Source of the DNA: Listeria booriae
Lineage (GTDB): Bacteria; Bacillota; Bacilli; Lactobacillales; Listeriaceae
Assembly (NCBI RefSeq): GCF_000766865.1
Contig: NZ_JNFA01000011.1
Span: 62,001-126,000 of the forward strand
Length of the DNA: 64,000 nucleotides
Reading direction: 5' to 3'
In this document: one piece after another, positions 1 through 9,400 of the stretch
How the letters are laid out: each line of letters opens with the position of its first letter
Numbering within the stretch: the first letter of the stretch is position 1
Position numbers and translations under genes: made by a program
Notes under the pieces: generated by a model
Database searches by the model: none
What the model saw: only the letters and a program-made list of their open reading frames with translations
What the model was told of the DNA's origin: nothing

Positions 1-717
1 ATAAAACGTTAACGCTTGATTCATTTCTTTCGTATCGATTGTTATATTGCCCTTCGCATCCAACACATTGGCTTTGTTTGATAGCGCAAATTGTGAAAAT
101 GCTTGCTCAGCCATCGCACCTTCCGCTGTAGGGATAGCAATACCGTATTTTTTATTCGATTTATTTGTGAAATGCTTTGCGATTGTTAAAATATCGTTCC
201 AGTTCTTAGGTTCTTCAAAATTCGCCGCAGCTAGAGCTTTCTTGTCATACCAAATACCTTGCACCCAGCCAGTAAGCGGAACACCGATATAACTTTTACC
301 ATCTTCAGAACGCGTCAAATTCAGCGCGCCTTCATAATAACTATCTTCGCCAACTTTTTGAATAACATCTTTTACAGCATCTTCATCAATCAACTTATCT
401 TTAACCATTACTTTCGCAAAATCTTGACTTACTTCCAAAACAGCAGGTAACTTCCCAGAACGCGCTAGTGTCACCACTTTTGTATTGAACGCGTCTTCTT
501 CAACTGGTACTTGTTTTACTTTAATATTTGGATTTTCTTTTTCAAATTTCGCTACTAGTTCTTTAATAACATCTAAACGCTCTTTTTCTACCGAGGAATG
601 CATGAATTCGATCGTCACTTGCTTATCATCCGAGCTTCCCGACGAACCGCCACACGCTGCCAACACAGCACTCAACATTAAAACAACAACAAGTAAAACT
701 AAACCTCTCTTTTTCAT
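1..717 (-). CDS. Sugar ABC transporter substrate-binding lipoprotein, 3' end outside window
   Basis: This reading frame runs off the left edge, so only about 239 N-terminal residues are seen. It begins with a lipoprotein signal (charged MKKR, hydrophobic stretch, then LAACGG with the lipidated Cys near residue 21). It continues as a family 1 sugar-binding fold, with the typical ERLDVIKELVAKFEKENPNI segment and WNDILTIAKH further on. GGAGG precedes the ATG. It would bind an oligosaccharide outside the membrane and hand it to permeases lying beyond the window. It follows the phosphorylase gene by only 12 bp, so the two should share a transcript and a substrate route. The exact ligand cannot be told from sequence. 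Confidence 0.9.
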   Translation of the reverse strand, partial: MKKRGLVLLVVVLMLSAVLAACGGSSGSSDDKQVTIEFMHSSVEKERLDVIKELVAKFEKENPNIKVKQVPVEEDAFNTKVVTLARSGKLPAVLEVSQDFAKVMVKDKLIDEDAVKDVIQKVGEDSYYEGALNLTRSEDGKSYIGVPLTGWVQGIWYDKKALAAANFEEPKNWNDILTIAKHFTNKSNKKYGIAIPTAEGAMAEQAFSQFALSNKANVLDAKGNITIDTKEMNQALTFY

Positions 718-729
718 CTTAAAATCCTC

Positions 730-2409
730 CTAGTTTTTGTTTTTTAGCCAACGAAACGCATAAGGAGCTAGCGTTATTGGAGCGCTCCCAGAAATATGCT
801 GATTCGTCATCATATCCCACGAATCCTCCACATTACATGAAACAACCTGATCCGACAAATTATGCAAAGCTAATACATAATCCCCAACCTCATCATATCG
901 CTTCACTGCAAAAACTGCTGCACCATAATCCAGAACTTCCATCGCTACATTCGGATGGAATAACTGCTCAGACTTACGCAACTGCACCAATCCTTTAATA
1001 CCTTCAAAAACGCGGTGCATCAATGTTTTACTATCGCCAATTCCCGCTTCGATATCGGCTAGCGGGTACTTTTTGCGGTTGATAGAACGATTATGACCCG
1101 TCTTGGCAACTCCATCTAAATCATTACGCGCCCCTAAAATACTTTGTACATAAATCGCGGGCACACCTGGAATTACTAATAAAATCGAATGCGCTAATAA
1201 AAATCGTTGCAATCGCAAGTCATCTGAATCCGACAGTTTATTTAACGCATCCATATACGTCACATTAATTTCATACGGACTCTTCGTCCCATCCGGATTC
1301 TGCTTATAAGAAACAAGCGCACCTTCTGCTTCTAGGTCTTTCACCAAAGCCAAAATATCATTTTCCGGTACAATCCCGCGAATCGGATTCAAACCAATCC
1401 CATCATGTGACGCAAGGAAGTTAAAGAATGTCGCATCGTCACCAGGCAATTCGAGTCCATTCGCCCAACCAGATAACGCTTCACCATTTCCTGTGTGTAT
1501 CGCCTGTAAAACAAGTGGTGGCAACGGGAACTGGTACACCATGTGCGCCTCATCTTTCCCATCTCCAAAGTACGTAATGTTGTCCTTATGCGGCACATTC
1601 GTCTCAGTAATCATCACCGTTCCTGGCGCAATCTCATCTAAAACATCACGGAACAGTTTCACAATTTCATGCGTCTTCTCCAAATGAATACAAGACGTAC
1701 CCGGCTCTTTCCACATGAATCCAACCGCATCAAGTCTCACATATTCCGCACCCTCTTCTAAATAAAAAGCGAGTACATCAATCATTCGAAGTAACACTTG
1801 CGGATTACTAAAGTTCAAATCAATCTGATCCTCACTGAATGTCGTCCAAATATGCTTCTTCTGCCCATCAGCAAGTGCGAACTCCGTTAAAACTGGTGTA
1901 GCACGAGGCCTTGTAACCGCAGATAAATCAGTATTTGGTGACATTTCTACAAAGAAATTATCGTACTCTGGATTCCCCTTCAAGTATTCCTCGAACCAAT
2001 CACTTTTCGCAGAAATATGATTACAAACGTAGTCGAACATCAGTCTCGTTGATTTTGTTAAATTGTTCACATCATTCCAATCACCAAGTTTTGGATTCAC
2101 CATTTTATAATCAATCACTGAAAAGCCATCATCTGACGAGTATGGATAAAACGGTAGAATATGAACAAGTTCAAACATGTCATGCAAATACTTATCATAC
2201 ATTTCCTTAAACGTAACTAACGTAGGTTCCTGCCCTTCAAAAAATTGATCACCATATGTAATCAAGACAACATCTTTATTGTCCCAGCCTTGCTTGCGGG
2301 CTTTTACCTTCCTTTTCGCTTGCTCTATCCTATGTTGAATCTCACTAGCAATAGATACAACGCTTTCACTTTCATATATAGTCTCTAAACGCTTCGTAAT
2401 AATGTCCAT
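730..2409 (-). CDS. GH13_18 sugar phosphorylase (sucrose- or glucosylglycerate-phosphorylase type)
   Basis: The 559-residue protein is a GH13 subfamily 18 enzyme, which cleaves an alpha-glucoside with phosphate to give glucose-1-phosphate in the cytosol. No signal peptide is present. Catalytic residues are visible: nucleophile D227 in RLDAVGF, acid/base E269 in ITETNVPH and the third acid D336 in LASHDGIG. Annotations usually say sucrose phosphorylase, but the subfamily also contains glucosylglycerate and sucrose-6-phosphate phosphorylases. The pairing with an ABC binding protein resembles the E. coli ycjM-ycjN arrangement, so glucosylglycerate is a real alternative. A TTGACA-17-TATACT promoter with an embedded cre lies upstream. 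The family call is firm; the substrate is inferred. Confidence 0.88.
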   Translation of the reverse strand: MDIITKRLETIYESESVVSIASEIQHRIEQAKRKVKARKQGWDNKDVVLITYGDQFFEGQEPTLVTFKEMYDKYLHDMFELVHILPFYPYSSDDGFSVIDYKMVNPKLGDWNDVNNLTKSTRLMFDYVCNHISAKSDWFEEYLKGNPEYDNFFVEMSPNTDLSAVTRPRATPVLTEFALADGQKKHIWTTFSEDQIDLNFSNPQVLLRMIDVLAFYLEEGAEYVRLDAVGFMWKEPGTSCIHLEKTHEIVKLFRDVLDEIAPGTVMITETNVPHKDNITYFGDGKDEAHMVYQFPLPPLVLQAIHTGNGEALSGWANGLELPGDDATFFNFLASHDGIGLNPIRGIVPENDILALVKDLEAEGALVSYKQNPDGTKSPYEINVTYMDALNKLSDSDDLRLQRFLLAHSILLVIPGVPAIYVQSILGARNDLDGVAKTGHNRSINRKKYPLADIEAGIGDSKTLMHRVFEGIKGLVQLRKSEQLFHPNVAMEVLDYGAAVFAVKRYDEVGDYVLALHNLSDQVVSCNVEDSWDMMTNQHISGSAPITLAPYAFRWLKNKN

Positions 2410-2425
2410 TTTGACCTCCTTTTAC

Positions 2426-2439
2426 TGGTACCGCTCCCA
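2426..2439. promoter_or_regulatory. LacI-type operator downstream of the phosphorylase promoter
   Basis: TGGTACCGCTCCCA is an imperfect palindrome (10 of 14 positions symmetric) with a central CG. It lies a few bases after the -10 of the phosphorylase promoter. A related site is found at 2606-2619 in front of the LacI gene, which suggests both genes answer to the same repressor. Confidence 0.6.
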
Positions 2440-2447
2440 CAAAATTG

Positions 2448-2476
2448 AGTATATTACAGAAAGCGCTTTCTGTCAA
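2448..2476 (-). promoter_or_regulatory. Phosphorylase promoter with embedded CcpA cre site
   Basis: Reading the minus strand, TTGACA (2471-2476) and TATACT (2448-2453) are separated by exactly 17 bp. The 18-bp perfect palindrome ACAGAAAGCGCTTTCTGT (2456-2473) fills this spacer and contains the cre core GAAAGCGCTTTC. Binding of CcpA there would block RNA polymerase, so glucose repression is expected. Confidence 0.75.
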
Positions 2477-2605
2477 TAGTGTTTTTCAAACTAATTTCTG
2501 AAATTAGCTATCTTTCTATTCATACCAACAATTTATCCATCGCTCGTTTTCTATTGGACAACTTTACCACAATTGAGTAGAATAGAACATAGAATAGAAA
2601 AAAGA

Positions 2606-2619
2606 TGGGAACGGTCTCA
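2606..2619. promoter_or_regulatory. Second LacI-type operator, before the regulator gene
   Basis: TGGGAACGGTCTCA matches the pattern of the site at 2426-2439 (TGGGAGCGGTACCA on the other strand). It lies between a candidate plus-strand promoter (TTGGAC 2554-2559, TAGAAT 2578-2583, 18-bp spacer) and the LacI start, consistent with autoregulation. Confidence 0.55.
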
Positions 2620-2647
2620 TCACGATATAACGAGGAGGACAAAACTA

Positions 2648-3676
2648 ATGGGAGCCACCATTTATGATATCGCTCGTCTCGCTGGAGTCTCGAAATCCAC
2701 CGTTTCACGCGTATTAAATAACCAAGCAAATATTTCACCCGATTCAAAAAAACGCGTTCTCGCCGCAATCGAAGAATTAGAATACCGACCAAGCAAACTC
2801 GCACGTGCGCTTACTAGTTCCGGCTTCGATGCAATCATGGTCATTTCAAACCGACCAACAAAGACAACGGCTGGAAACCCTTTCTTCTCAGAAATTATCC
2901 ACTCGATTTCAGCCATCGCAGAAGATCAGAATTTCGATTTAATCTTACAAACATCCCGTAACACAGCCGACGAACTCGAGAAATGCATTACAAAAATCAA
3001 AGAAAAAATGATTAAAGGTATCATCATGCTGAGCTCTCCTGCAGACGAATCCTTTTTCGAAAAGCTTGATCCTTTCAACATACCAATTGTCGTTACAGGA
3101 AAAATAGATGGCGATTATACCAATGTTTATTCCGTGGACACAGATAATTTCAAGGACTCCTACGAATTAACAAAATTACTTATTCAACAAGGTCACCAAC
3201 ACATCGCTTGTCTGCACGCACCGCTGAATTACCATGTCTCGATTGATCGACTTGCTGGGTACCGCAGTTCCTTGTTTGAACATCATTTAGACATCCGTGG
3301 AGATTGGATTATAGATAGTGGTTATTCGGCAGAGGACGCCTACAATGCGACACACCGCTTACTGACACTTCCTGAACGGCCTACTGCGATTTTTGCAACG
3401 GACGATTTAAAGGTACTTAGCATTTACAAAGTAGCTGCTGATTTAGGACTACGTATTCCGCATGATTTATCTGTTGTTGGCTATAATGACCGCGTCGTAT
3501 CAACATTCCTGACGCCTCCATTAACCGCGATTGACATTCCAACGAAACGATTAGGTAAAACCGCCACAGAACTACTGTTCCAATTGATTGGGCAACAACA
3601 TGATATTGCAAAACATACCATCATTGAAACAAAACTAATTAGTGGCAACTCGATTCGCCAATTAGCCACCAAATAA
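2648..3676 (+). CDS. LacI-family transcriptional regulator of the phosphorylase locus
   Basis: The 342-residue repressor has an N-terminal LacI helix-turn-helix ([20 protein letters not shown], residues 4-23) and hinge region, then a periplasmic-binding-protein-like sensor domain. A longer open frame starts at 2573, but the ATG at 2648 is chosen because GAGGAGG sits just before it (2631-2637) and the HTH then starts at the normal place. It is divergent from the phosphorylase gene, and two similar palindromes lie in the shared region. It probably represses the phosphorylase/ABC genes until a sugar inducer binds. Confidence 0.92.
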   Translation: MGATIYDIARLAGVSKSTVSRVLNNQANISPDSKKRVLAAIEELEYRPSKLARALTSSGFDAIMVISNRPTKTTAGNPFFSEIIHSISAIAEDQNFDLILQTSRNTADELEKCITKIKEKMIKGIIMLSSPADESFFEKLDPFNIPIVVTGKIDGDYTNVYSVDTDNFKDSYELTKLLIQQGHQHIACLHAPLNYHVSIDRLAGYRSSLFEHHLDIRGDWIIDSGYSAEDAYNATHRLLTLPERPTAIFATDDLKVLSIYKVAADLGLRIPHDLSVVGYNDRVVSTFLTPPLTAIDIPTKRLGKTATELLFQLIGQQHDIAKHTIIETKLISGNSIRQLATK

Positions 3677-3683
3677 AAAATTA

Positions 3684-3708
3684 GGGAGCCACTGTCATTC
3701 ATGCTCCC
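3684..3708 (-). terminator. Terminator after the toxin-antitoxin pair
   Basis: GGGAGC and GCTCCC pair around a 13-base loop. On the minus strand the stem is followed by TAATTTTTTATTT, so it ends the transcript of the toxin gene. It may also slow transcription from the LacI gene, but the plus side lacks a T run. Confidence 0.65.
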
Positions 3709-3715
3709 CCGGTAC

Positions 3716-4060
3716 TTATATATCATACATCTGCGTTTCATCCTTAATAAAAATAGTATGATCCGCCATTCCTGCTAAGATTCGGTGTATTTCAACTACA
3801 GCTTTATCCTCTAAATAAACGTAGAAGATACTATACCTGCCCACATTAATTCTTCGATATTCTCTTGACAGGCATCTACCATTGTCATACACACTCCCCA
3901 TTCTAGGAAATGCAGTCAAATTGCCTAATAACGCCTCTATCGCCTTGCTAAAATTCTGCTCGGCTTGAAATTGGTATACATCTTCCGTCAAGTACAGTGA
4001 GATACGATCGTAATCCAAACTTGCATGTCTGGAAAACTTAATTGTAATACCCCGCTCCAT
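3716..4060 (-). CDS. RelE/ParE-superfamily toxin
   Basis: The 114-residue basic protein begins ITIKFSRHASLDYDRISLYL. This is the family's first strand and two helices. It ends with the conserved core RRINVGRYSIFYVYLEDKAVVEIHRILAG. The ATG lies 2 bp after the stop of the 74-residue upstream protein, the usual antitoxin-first order. Members either cleave mRNA on the ribosome (RelE) or poison gyrase (ParE). The G(R)YSIFY strand followed by VEIHRILAG is more ParE-like, so gyrase is the better guess. Activity cannot be shown from sequence. Confidence 0.85.
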   Translation of the reverse strand: MERGITIKFSRHASLDYDRISLYLTEDVYQFQAEQNFSKAIEALLGNLTAFPRMGSVYDNGRCLSREYRRINVGRYSIFYVYLEDKAVVEIHRILAGMADHTIFIKDETQMYDI

Positions 4061-4062
4061 AC

Positions 4063-4287
4063 TTATTCCTGTTCAAATGCAGTCTGCGCTTTAGCTTGAG
4101 CTACTAGTGCGGCTGCCTTTCTTTTCACTTCTTCCCATGACAAACCCTTCCCCATTGCGAAATCCTGCTCTGATTCGCGCAATTTCTCTGTGATCATCTC
4201 ATCGTTCAAGGCTACCCAGCTGTGTTCGTAAGCAAATTTAGTTGCAGTTTCATTTACAAGTTCGTTATTCTCCATATTTGATGTCAT
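4063..4287 (-). CDS. Antitoxin partner of the RelE/ParE-type toxin
   Basis: The 74-residue acidic protein sits directly upstream of the toxin gene with a GGAGGTG ribosome binding site. A ParD/RelB-like antitoxin role is inferred from size, order and tight coupling. The C-terminal half (about residues 40-70, SEQDFAMGKGLSWEEVKRKA) resembles the toxin-binding helices of such antitoxins. No clear ribbon-helix-helix is visible at the N terminus, so DNA binding and autoregulation are uncertain. Confidence 0.75.
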   Translation of the reverse strand: MTSNMENNELVNETATKFAYEHSWVALNDEMITEKLRESEQDFAMGKGLSWEEVKRKAAALVAQAKAQTAFEQE

Positions 4288-4316
4288 TTCTGTGCACCTC
4301 CATTTTTTATATCTTC

Positions 4317-4345
4317 ATTTTAACACACAATAAGAAATTTGTAAA
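4317..4345 (-). promoter_or_regulatory. Promoter of the toxin-antitoxin pair
   Basis: On the minus strand TTTACA (4340-4345) and TAAAAT (4317-4322) are 17 bp apart, about 30 bp before the antitoxin start. A perfect TTGACA lies a little further upstream, but without a well-spaced -10. Confidence 0.55.
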
Positions 4346-4414
4346 CGTATTATAACATTATGTGTCAAAACCGTCTTTTATTGAAGGTTTATTTATTTTT
4401 AACCCCTTAATTAT

Positions 4415-4453
4415 AAAAAGACACCGCCAAATATCATGGCTAAGTGTCTTTTT
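4415..4453 (-). terminator. Terminator of the GNAT gene
   Basis: AAAAAGACAC (4415-4424) pairs with GTGTCTTTTT (4444-4453), starting 2 bp beyond the acetyltransferase stop. The A-rich/T-rich stem makes it usable in both directions. Confidence 0.75.
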
Positions 4454-4454
4454 C

Positions 4455-4976
4455 TTAGGCTATTTCTTGAACCATCACGTGCACGGTATGTTCTTTTTCT
4501 CCGTATGTGTGTTGTTGACCCTCTATTTTTTTGAATCCTAAGTGGCTCCAGAATCCTACTGCTTCTTTGTTTTCTTCTAGAACGCCGATACGCAATGAAT
4601 CTGCTCCTCCGTCTAGCGCCCAATCTTTAATTACTTGGTATAAGACTTTGCCGAATCCGCTTCCTCTTTCTTCCGGAATTAGCATGAGTAGCCCGATAAT
4701 CCATTGTCCTTTTTTCGGGAAATCTGCGACGACATCAATGAGACCGATTGGCTTATCTGCCTCATCTAATACGGCCATGACGAACTTGTCACGCTTTGTT
4801 TTGCCTTTTGGTAAGTCGGTAATGATTCCTTGCGCATTCTTAGAAGTTGCTGGCGCGCCTTGCTCCATTAGGAAATAATCGTCACAATTAGCGCATACTG
4901 CTTCTGCTAACGCCACATCTTTTTCTGTCAAAAATTTCACATGATAATTTCGCTTGTTATTCAAATAGCTCACCAT
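4455..4976 (-). CDS. GNAT-family N-acetyltransferase
   Basis: The 173-residue protein has the GNAT acetyl-CoA-binding motif ERGSGFGKVLYQVIKDWAL (about residues 108-126) after the strand GLLMLIPEERG. The C-terminal motif ENKEAVGFWSHLGFKKIEGQ follows. It should transfer an acetyl group from acetyl-CoA to an amine, but the acceptor (antibiotic, polyamine, protein or small metabolite) is unknown. It stands alone, with a hairpin repeat upstream and its own terminator downstream. The start gives a slightly long N terminus. Confidence 0.85.
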   Translation of the reverse strand: MVSYLNNKRNYHVKFLTEKDVALAEAVCANCDDYFLMEQGAPATSKNAQGIITDLPKGKTKRDKFVMAVLDEADKPIGLIDVVADFPKKGQWIIGLLMLIPEERGSGFGKVLYQVIKDWALDGGADSLRIGVLEENKEAVGFWSHLGFKKIEGQQHTYGEKEHTVHVMVQEIA

Positions 4977-5033
4977 TTTCCACTTTATTTCTTGATACTA
5001 TCATACTATGTAAATCGCGTGCAATCAACCTAA

Positions 5034-5264
5034 AAAGAGTCTGGAACATAACCCAAATAAATCGGCGACAAGCGCTCGCATTCAGGGAGTTTGGCGGACT
5101 TCCGGTTCTCACATACACCAGTATGCTCCGCTTCCGGCTTCCACCAAACTCCCTGAATACAAACGCTTTCGCTCGATTTGTGTAAAGCAAAATTTTTCGT
5201 CTTACCCAAAGTAAATGGCTCGGCGGTTTTGCTTTATCTTGAGTTTTGTCCCAACCTCCCTCTT
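5034..5264. repeat. Dispersed double-hairpin element, copy 1
   Basis: This roughly 230-bp element is the first of three in the window (others at 26776-27010 and 28821-29192). The left part folds into a long imperfect palindrome: CATTCAGGGAGTTTGG near 5079-5094 pairs with CCAAACTCCCTGAATAC near 5146-5162, and pairing can extend outward through the CGCTCGC/GCTTTCGCTCG region. A second hairpin follows, AAAGCAAAA with TTTTGCTTT. The ends carry GGAACATAAC and a related inverted GTTTTGTCCC. It fills the gap upstream of the GNAT gene and begins 8 bp beyond the stop of the VOC gene. No protein is encoded. Confidence 0.85.
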
Positions 5265-5271
5265 TTACTAA

Positions 5272-5637
5272 TTAATATTCGATGTCAAGAATCAGTATGC
5301 TATTTCCTTCTGGATCAGCACAACGCAACTCTTTTCCGCCCCAATCTGCCATGAACGGCGGCTGGATAGCTACACCATTAAACTTTAATTGCTCATATGT
5401 TTTGTCCAAATCGTCTGCCCTAAAAACAAATTCTGTAGGGCCTTGTGTGGATACATCATTGTTCTCTTTATTCCAAACAATAATTCCAGGATCATTTCTT
5501 GAAAAAGCTAATTTGGCACCGTTATATCCACCGTGTCCTTCAAATACAAGCGGCACACCTAGCTGCTCGCTATAAAAACGCACGAACTGTTCTGGATTAC
5601 TTACAGCAATATTAATACCTTCCCAACCTTTTAACAT
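5272..5637 (-). CDS. VOC-superfamily (glyoxalase/dioxygenase-like) protein
   Basis: The 121-residue protein has the two-module VOC fold. The first module runs from INIAVSNPEQFVRFYSEQLG, and the C-terminal end WGGKELRCADPEGNSILIL is the usual signature. VOC proteins bind a metal and act on small electrophiles or aromatic compounds, or bind drugs such as bleomycin or fosfomycin. Nothing here points to one substrate. It is monocistronic, with copy 1 of the hairpin element just beyond its stop. Confidence 0.85.
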   Translation of the reverse strand: MLKGWEGINIAVSNPEQFVRFYSEQLGVPLVFEGHGGYNGAKLAFSRNDPGIIVWNKENNDVSTQGPTEFVFRADDLDKTYEQLKFNGVAIQPPFMADWGGKELRCADPEGNSILILDIEY

Positions 5638-5814
5638 CCTATCTCCTCCAAAATCACGTGATACTTCTTCATTCCCTCTTCATTTTAACACGAAACGCAC
5701 GATTAATTCCTCAAAATAGCGGTTAATGTTTTATTTTGTAGGATATTATAGGTATACTAGAACCAAGGCATTTATTGCTGATAATCCATAGAAAAATTTA
5801 GGAGGCTATTCGAC

Positions 5815-6372
5815 ATGAGCAAACAGACAAATAAGACAGTACTTATCATGAATTTCGAAACAGAAAGTAAGTCCTATCAAGCATTTTCAGAGATTAAAAC
5901 ACTTCACGCAGAGAGAAAAATTCACGGGGAACAGATGGCCGTTGTTGTCCACGATCCCAACAATAAGATAAACGCAAAAGACTTCCTTGATTTCACAGGT
6001 GGCGACAAGAATATGAAAGGCAGCCTAATTGGTATGCTAGTCGGTATTCTAGGCGGTCCACTAGGCGTGTTACTTGGCTGGATGACCGGTGCAATTATCG
6101 GTTCAACACAAGATGCGAAAGAAATTCGCGATGCTATGAACGTGTTTGAGAAAACGCTCGACACAATTCCAGAAAACCAAACAGGCGTTATTTTAATTGC
6201 CGAAGAAGAAAACAATGAATTCATCAATGACTTGGTGAACGAAAAACTTGGCGGTCGCGTTGTTCGTATGGATGAAGGTCTAGTGGCTCACGAAATCAAC
6301 GAAGCTAAACAAGCAGAACAAGAAGCACAAAAAAGCGCTAAAAAACGCTGGTTTAACAAAAAAGAAGACTAA
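5815..6372 (+). CDS. Glycine-zipper membrane protein of the DUF1269 type
   Basis: The 185-residue protein has a soluble alpha/beta N-terminal part. A Gly-rich membrane segment follows (about residues 66-102: SLIGMLVGILGGPLGVLLGW then MTGAIIGS), then an alpha/beta C-terminal domain and a charged Lys-rich tail. This layout matches DUF1269-like proteins of unknown function, often seen among general stress genes. GGAGG lies upstream of the ATG. It is a single gene with a strong terminator directly after it. A sigma-B type promoter is possible upstream but not convincing. Confidence 0.75.
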   Translation: MSKQTNKTVLIMNFETESKSYQAFSEIKTLHAERKIHGEQMAVVVHDPNNKINAKDFLDFTGGDKNMKGSLIGMLVGILGGPLGVLLGWMTGAIIGSTQDAKEIRDAMNVFEKTLDTIPENQTGVILIAEEENNEFINDLVNEKLGGRVVRMDEGLVAHEINEAKQAEQEAQKSAKKRWFNKKED

Positions 6373-6388
6373 GAATCGCATAGAAAGA

Positions 6389-6420
6389 CCCGGCTTTGAG
6401 ACTCGAAGCCGGGCTTTTTT
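6389..6420 (+). terminator. Terminator of the glycine-zipper gene
   Basis: CCCGGCTT (6389-6396) pairs with AAGCCGGG (6406-6413), then CTTTTTTT follows. It is a strong intrinsic terminator between convergent genes, ending at the stop codon of the permease. Confidence 0.9.
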
Positions 6421-9400
6421 TATTCTACTGATTTTAATGCTTCAATCATGTCGACACGTTTTAGTTTTATATGCATTACAATCATGACGAGCGTTGAAAA
6501 TAGTAGTGTTAGCAATGCCGCATAAACAAAGCTCATCATATGAATCGTTGGACTGAACATCAACATATCTACCTCGGCCGTCGATGTTACAAATCCGTGC
6601 AAGAATATCCCCAGAACAAAGCCTACAAGTATACCCATTACACTCAAAATAATGTTTTCCCGGTAAACATACATCGTTACTTCTTTTGGATAAAACCCGA
6701 GTACTTTAATGGTTGATAATTCGCGAATCCGCTCGGAAACATTGATATTCGTCAAATTGTATAAAACAATGAAGGCTAGAGCTGCCGCTGAAATAATGAG
6801 AACGATGATGACAACATCTAAGCTGTCCATCGTGCTTCCAAACGCATTGCTTGCCGTGTCAGTAAATGTGACGGCGAGCACCGCGGGATTTTTCAGCAAT
6901 TTTTCTGCAAAACTGTCTTCCCATTTTGTATCTGTTTTTTTGAGTTGAAGAAGTTGGGTGTTGTACTCTGGTCCGTTATTAAAAACTTGTTTGTAATAGT
7001 CTGGCGTCACGTAAATGTAGTGCATCGCGTAGGTCTCTGTGATGCCTGTGACTTTGATTTTATAACTATTGTTATCACCGTCGCGAATCGTCAAGGAGTC
7101 GCCTGCTTTTACGTTGTATAATTTGGCAAGCTTCTCGGAGATGACTGCGCCTTGATTCGTAAGCGGTACTGGATCGTGGCTTTTGCGATCACGTAACACA
7201 ATGTAGTCACTAAAATTATCTGTCGACTTCGGTGTAATTAGCGTTGCACCTTGATTCGCCACACCTTTTTCGACCACCGTCATATTTTTTTGCGAGACAT
7301 CGGCTGCACTTTTCACATTGGATGTATTTTCGATTGTGTCGTTGTAGTCTTGAAGCGGCGTCTTGGTTGCATTGTTATCGAGAACGACCACCGCGTCATA
7401 TTTCATAATCTGGCCATATTGCAATGGCGCGATATCGCCAATCGAATCTTTCAGCCCATACCCCGTCACCAGAAGCGCCGTACATCCCGCAACACCAAGG
7501 ATTGTCATCAGCATCCGCTGCTTATAACGGAAAATATTGCGCGCCGTCACCTTACTCGTAAAATTCATCCGATTCCAAATGAAGCCAACTCGTTCTAGCA
7601 AAATACGTTTCCCGTTCTTCGGTGCCTTCGGTCGCATCAAGGACGCCGCATTTTCACGCAACTCCGCCCGACAAGAAACGAACGCCGTCAACGTCGTACA
7701 GAATAACGCCACAGCCAGCGAAATCAGGCTATAACTCCAATAAAACGAAATATCTAATGCTGGCAAATTATACAACGACCCGTATGCCACAAAAATGATT
7801 TGCGGAAACACTCGGAATCCAATCGCAAGACCAATCGCTGTCCCTGCAACACTTGCAAGCGAACCATACACAAGAAACTTCGTAATGATATCCGCGTTGC
7901 TATAACCAAGCGCCTTCAACGTCCCCGTCTGCGTCCGCTGCTCCTCAATCATCCGCGTCATCGTCGTTAAACAAACAAGCGCGGCTATCAAGAAGAAAAA
8001 CACTGGAAATGCCGTCGATAACGAAGCAATTCGATCTGCATTATCTTTATATTCCGTATAGCCCGGATTATCCGTTCGGTCACTAATAAAATATTTCGGC
8101 AACGCCAAGTCATCTAGTTTCTCTTGCGCGATTTGCAAGTCCTTTTTAGCATCTGCGATTTTAGTTAGCGCTTTTGCTTTTTCTTGATTAAATGTAGCCA
8201 AATTGCTGGCATAGCTTGCTTCGCCTGCATCTAATTTCGCTTTCGCATCTGCTAATTTTGCATAACCTGTTGTTTTCGCGTCTGCTAATTTTTGCTTAGC
8301 TGCATCAAGTTGCGCGCGTCCATCGGCGTATTCTTTCTTGCCTTGCGCAAGCTTCTCTTTCCCTTGTTCCAACTCGTATTTTTTCTCAGCAAGCTGGCTC
8401 TGCTTATCCGCGAGTAATTGGCGGTTGCGGTTGATTTCTTGTTGCGCCTCTGACACCATCTTATTCGCTTCACTTAGCTGTTTACTAGCCTCCGCTTTCA
8501 AACGATTTAATTGCGCTTCCGAAAGCGTTCCGTCAAAATAATCTCGAATATACGCTCCTAATTCAGGGTCCAGCATATCGGCATTATCTAGGATTTCTTG
8601 CTTCGTTTCTTCGTCAATATCTGCAATTGGAATATCTCCTAGCGTATAATTACGCACAGAGTCGTATACACGTTGCACCATCGCTAATTGCGCCTTATTT
8701 TCGTCCAACATCATCTGACCGTCTTCAAGCTCCGTTTGCGCTGTTTCTAGCTGCCCTTGTGCATCTTCTATTTGCGCCTGACCATCAGTAATTTTACGTT
8801 CCGCTACTTCTAAATCTTGTTTTGCTTTGGCAAGTTTGGCTTCGTTTTTCGTGATTTCTGCCTGACCTTCTGCTAACTTGCTTTCTAATTCACGTTTTCC
8901 TTGATAATACGCTGACCAACCTCGGTCAATCTCGGCACGCGCGGCATTTAATTTCTGCTCATTAGCATCAAGTTCAGCCTGACCATCAGCAATTTCCTGA
9001 CGGCCTTCTTTGATTTTCGCCTCGCCATCCGAACGAATAGCTTCCAGCCTCGCTTCTGGCTGGCCTTTAAGCGCTTTTTTCACCAATGCGGTGTTCCGTT
9101 CTAACGCAGAATCGTACCCGTCGCTGTAGGCTTCTTCGTTCGCTGTGTTTTTGAAAGTCATGAAAGCCGTCGAATAATACTTCGCATCAAAATCCGCCTC
9201 AGGAACCACTGCAAAAATATCAGCTCGACCGTTACCAATCGTGGATGCTCCGCGCGTTCCTTTCTCGATGTACTGAGCCGTCGAGACAAAACCAACTACG
9301 GTAAAAGTCGTCGTGTGAAACTTGCCTTTCAGCGCGCTGCCATCACTGTTTACAAACGTTACCTTGTCTCCTATTTTGTATTTTGAGGAAGATTTATTCA

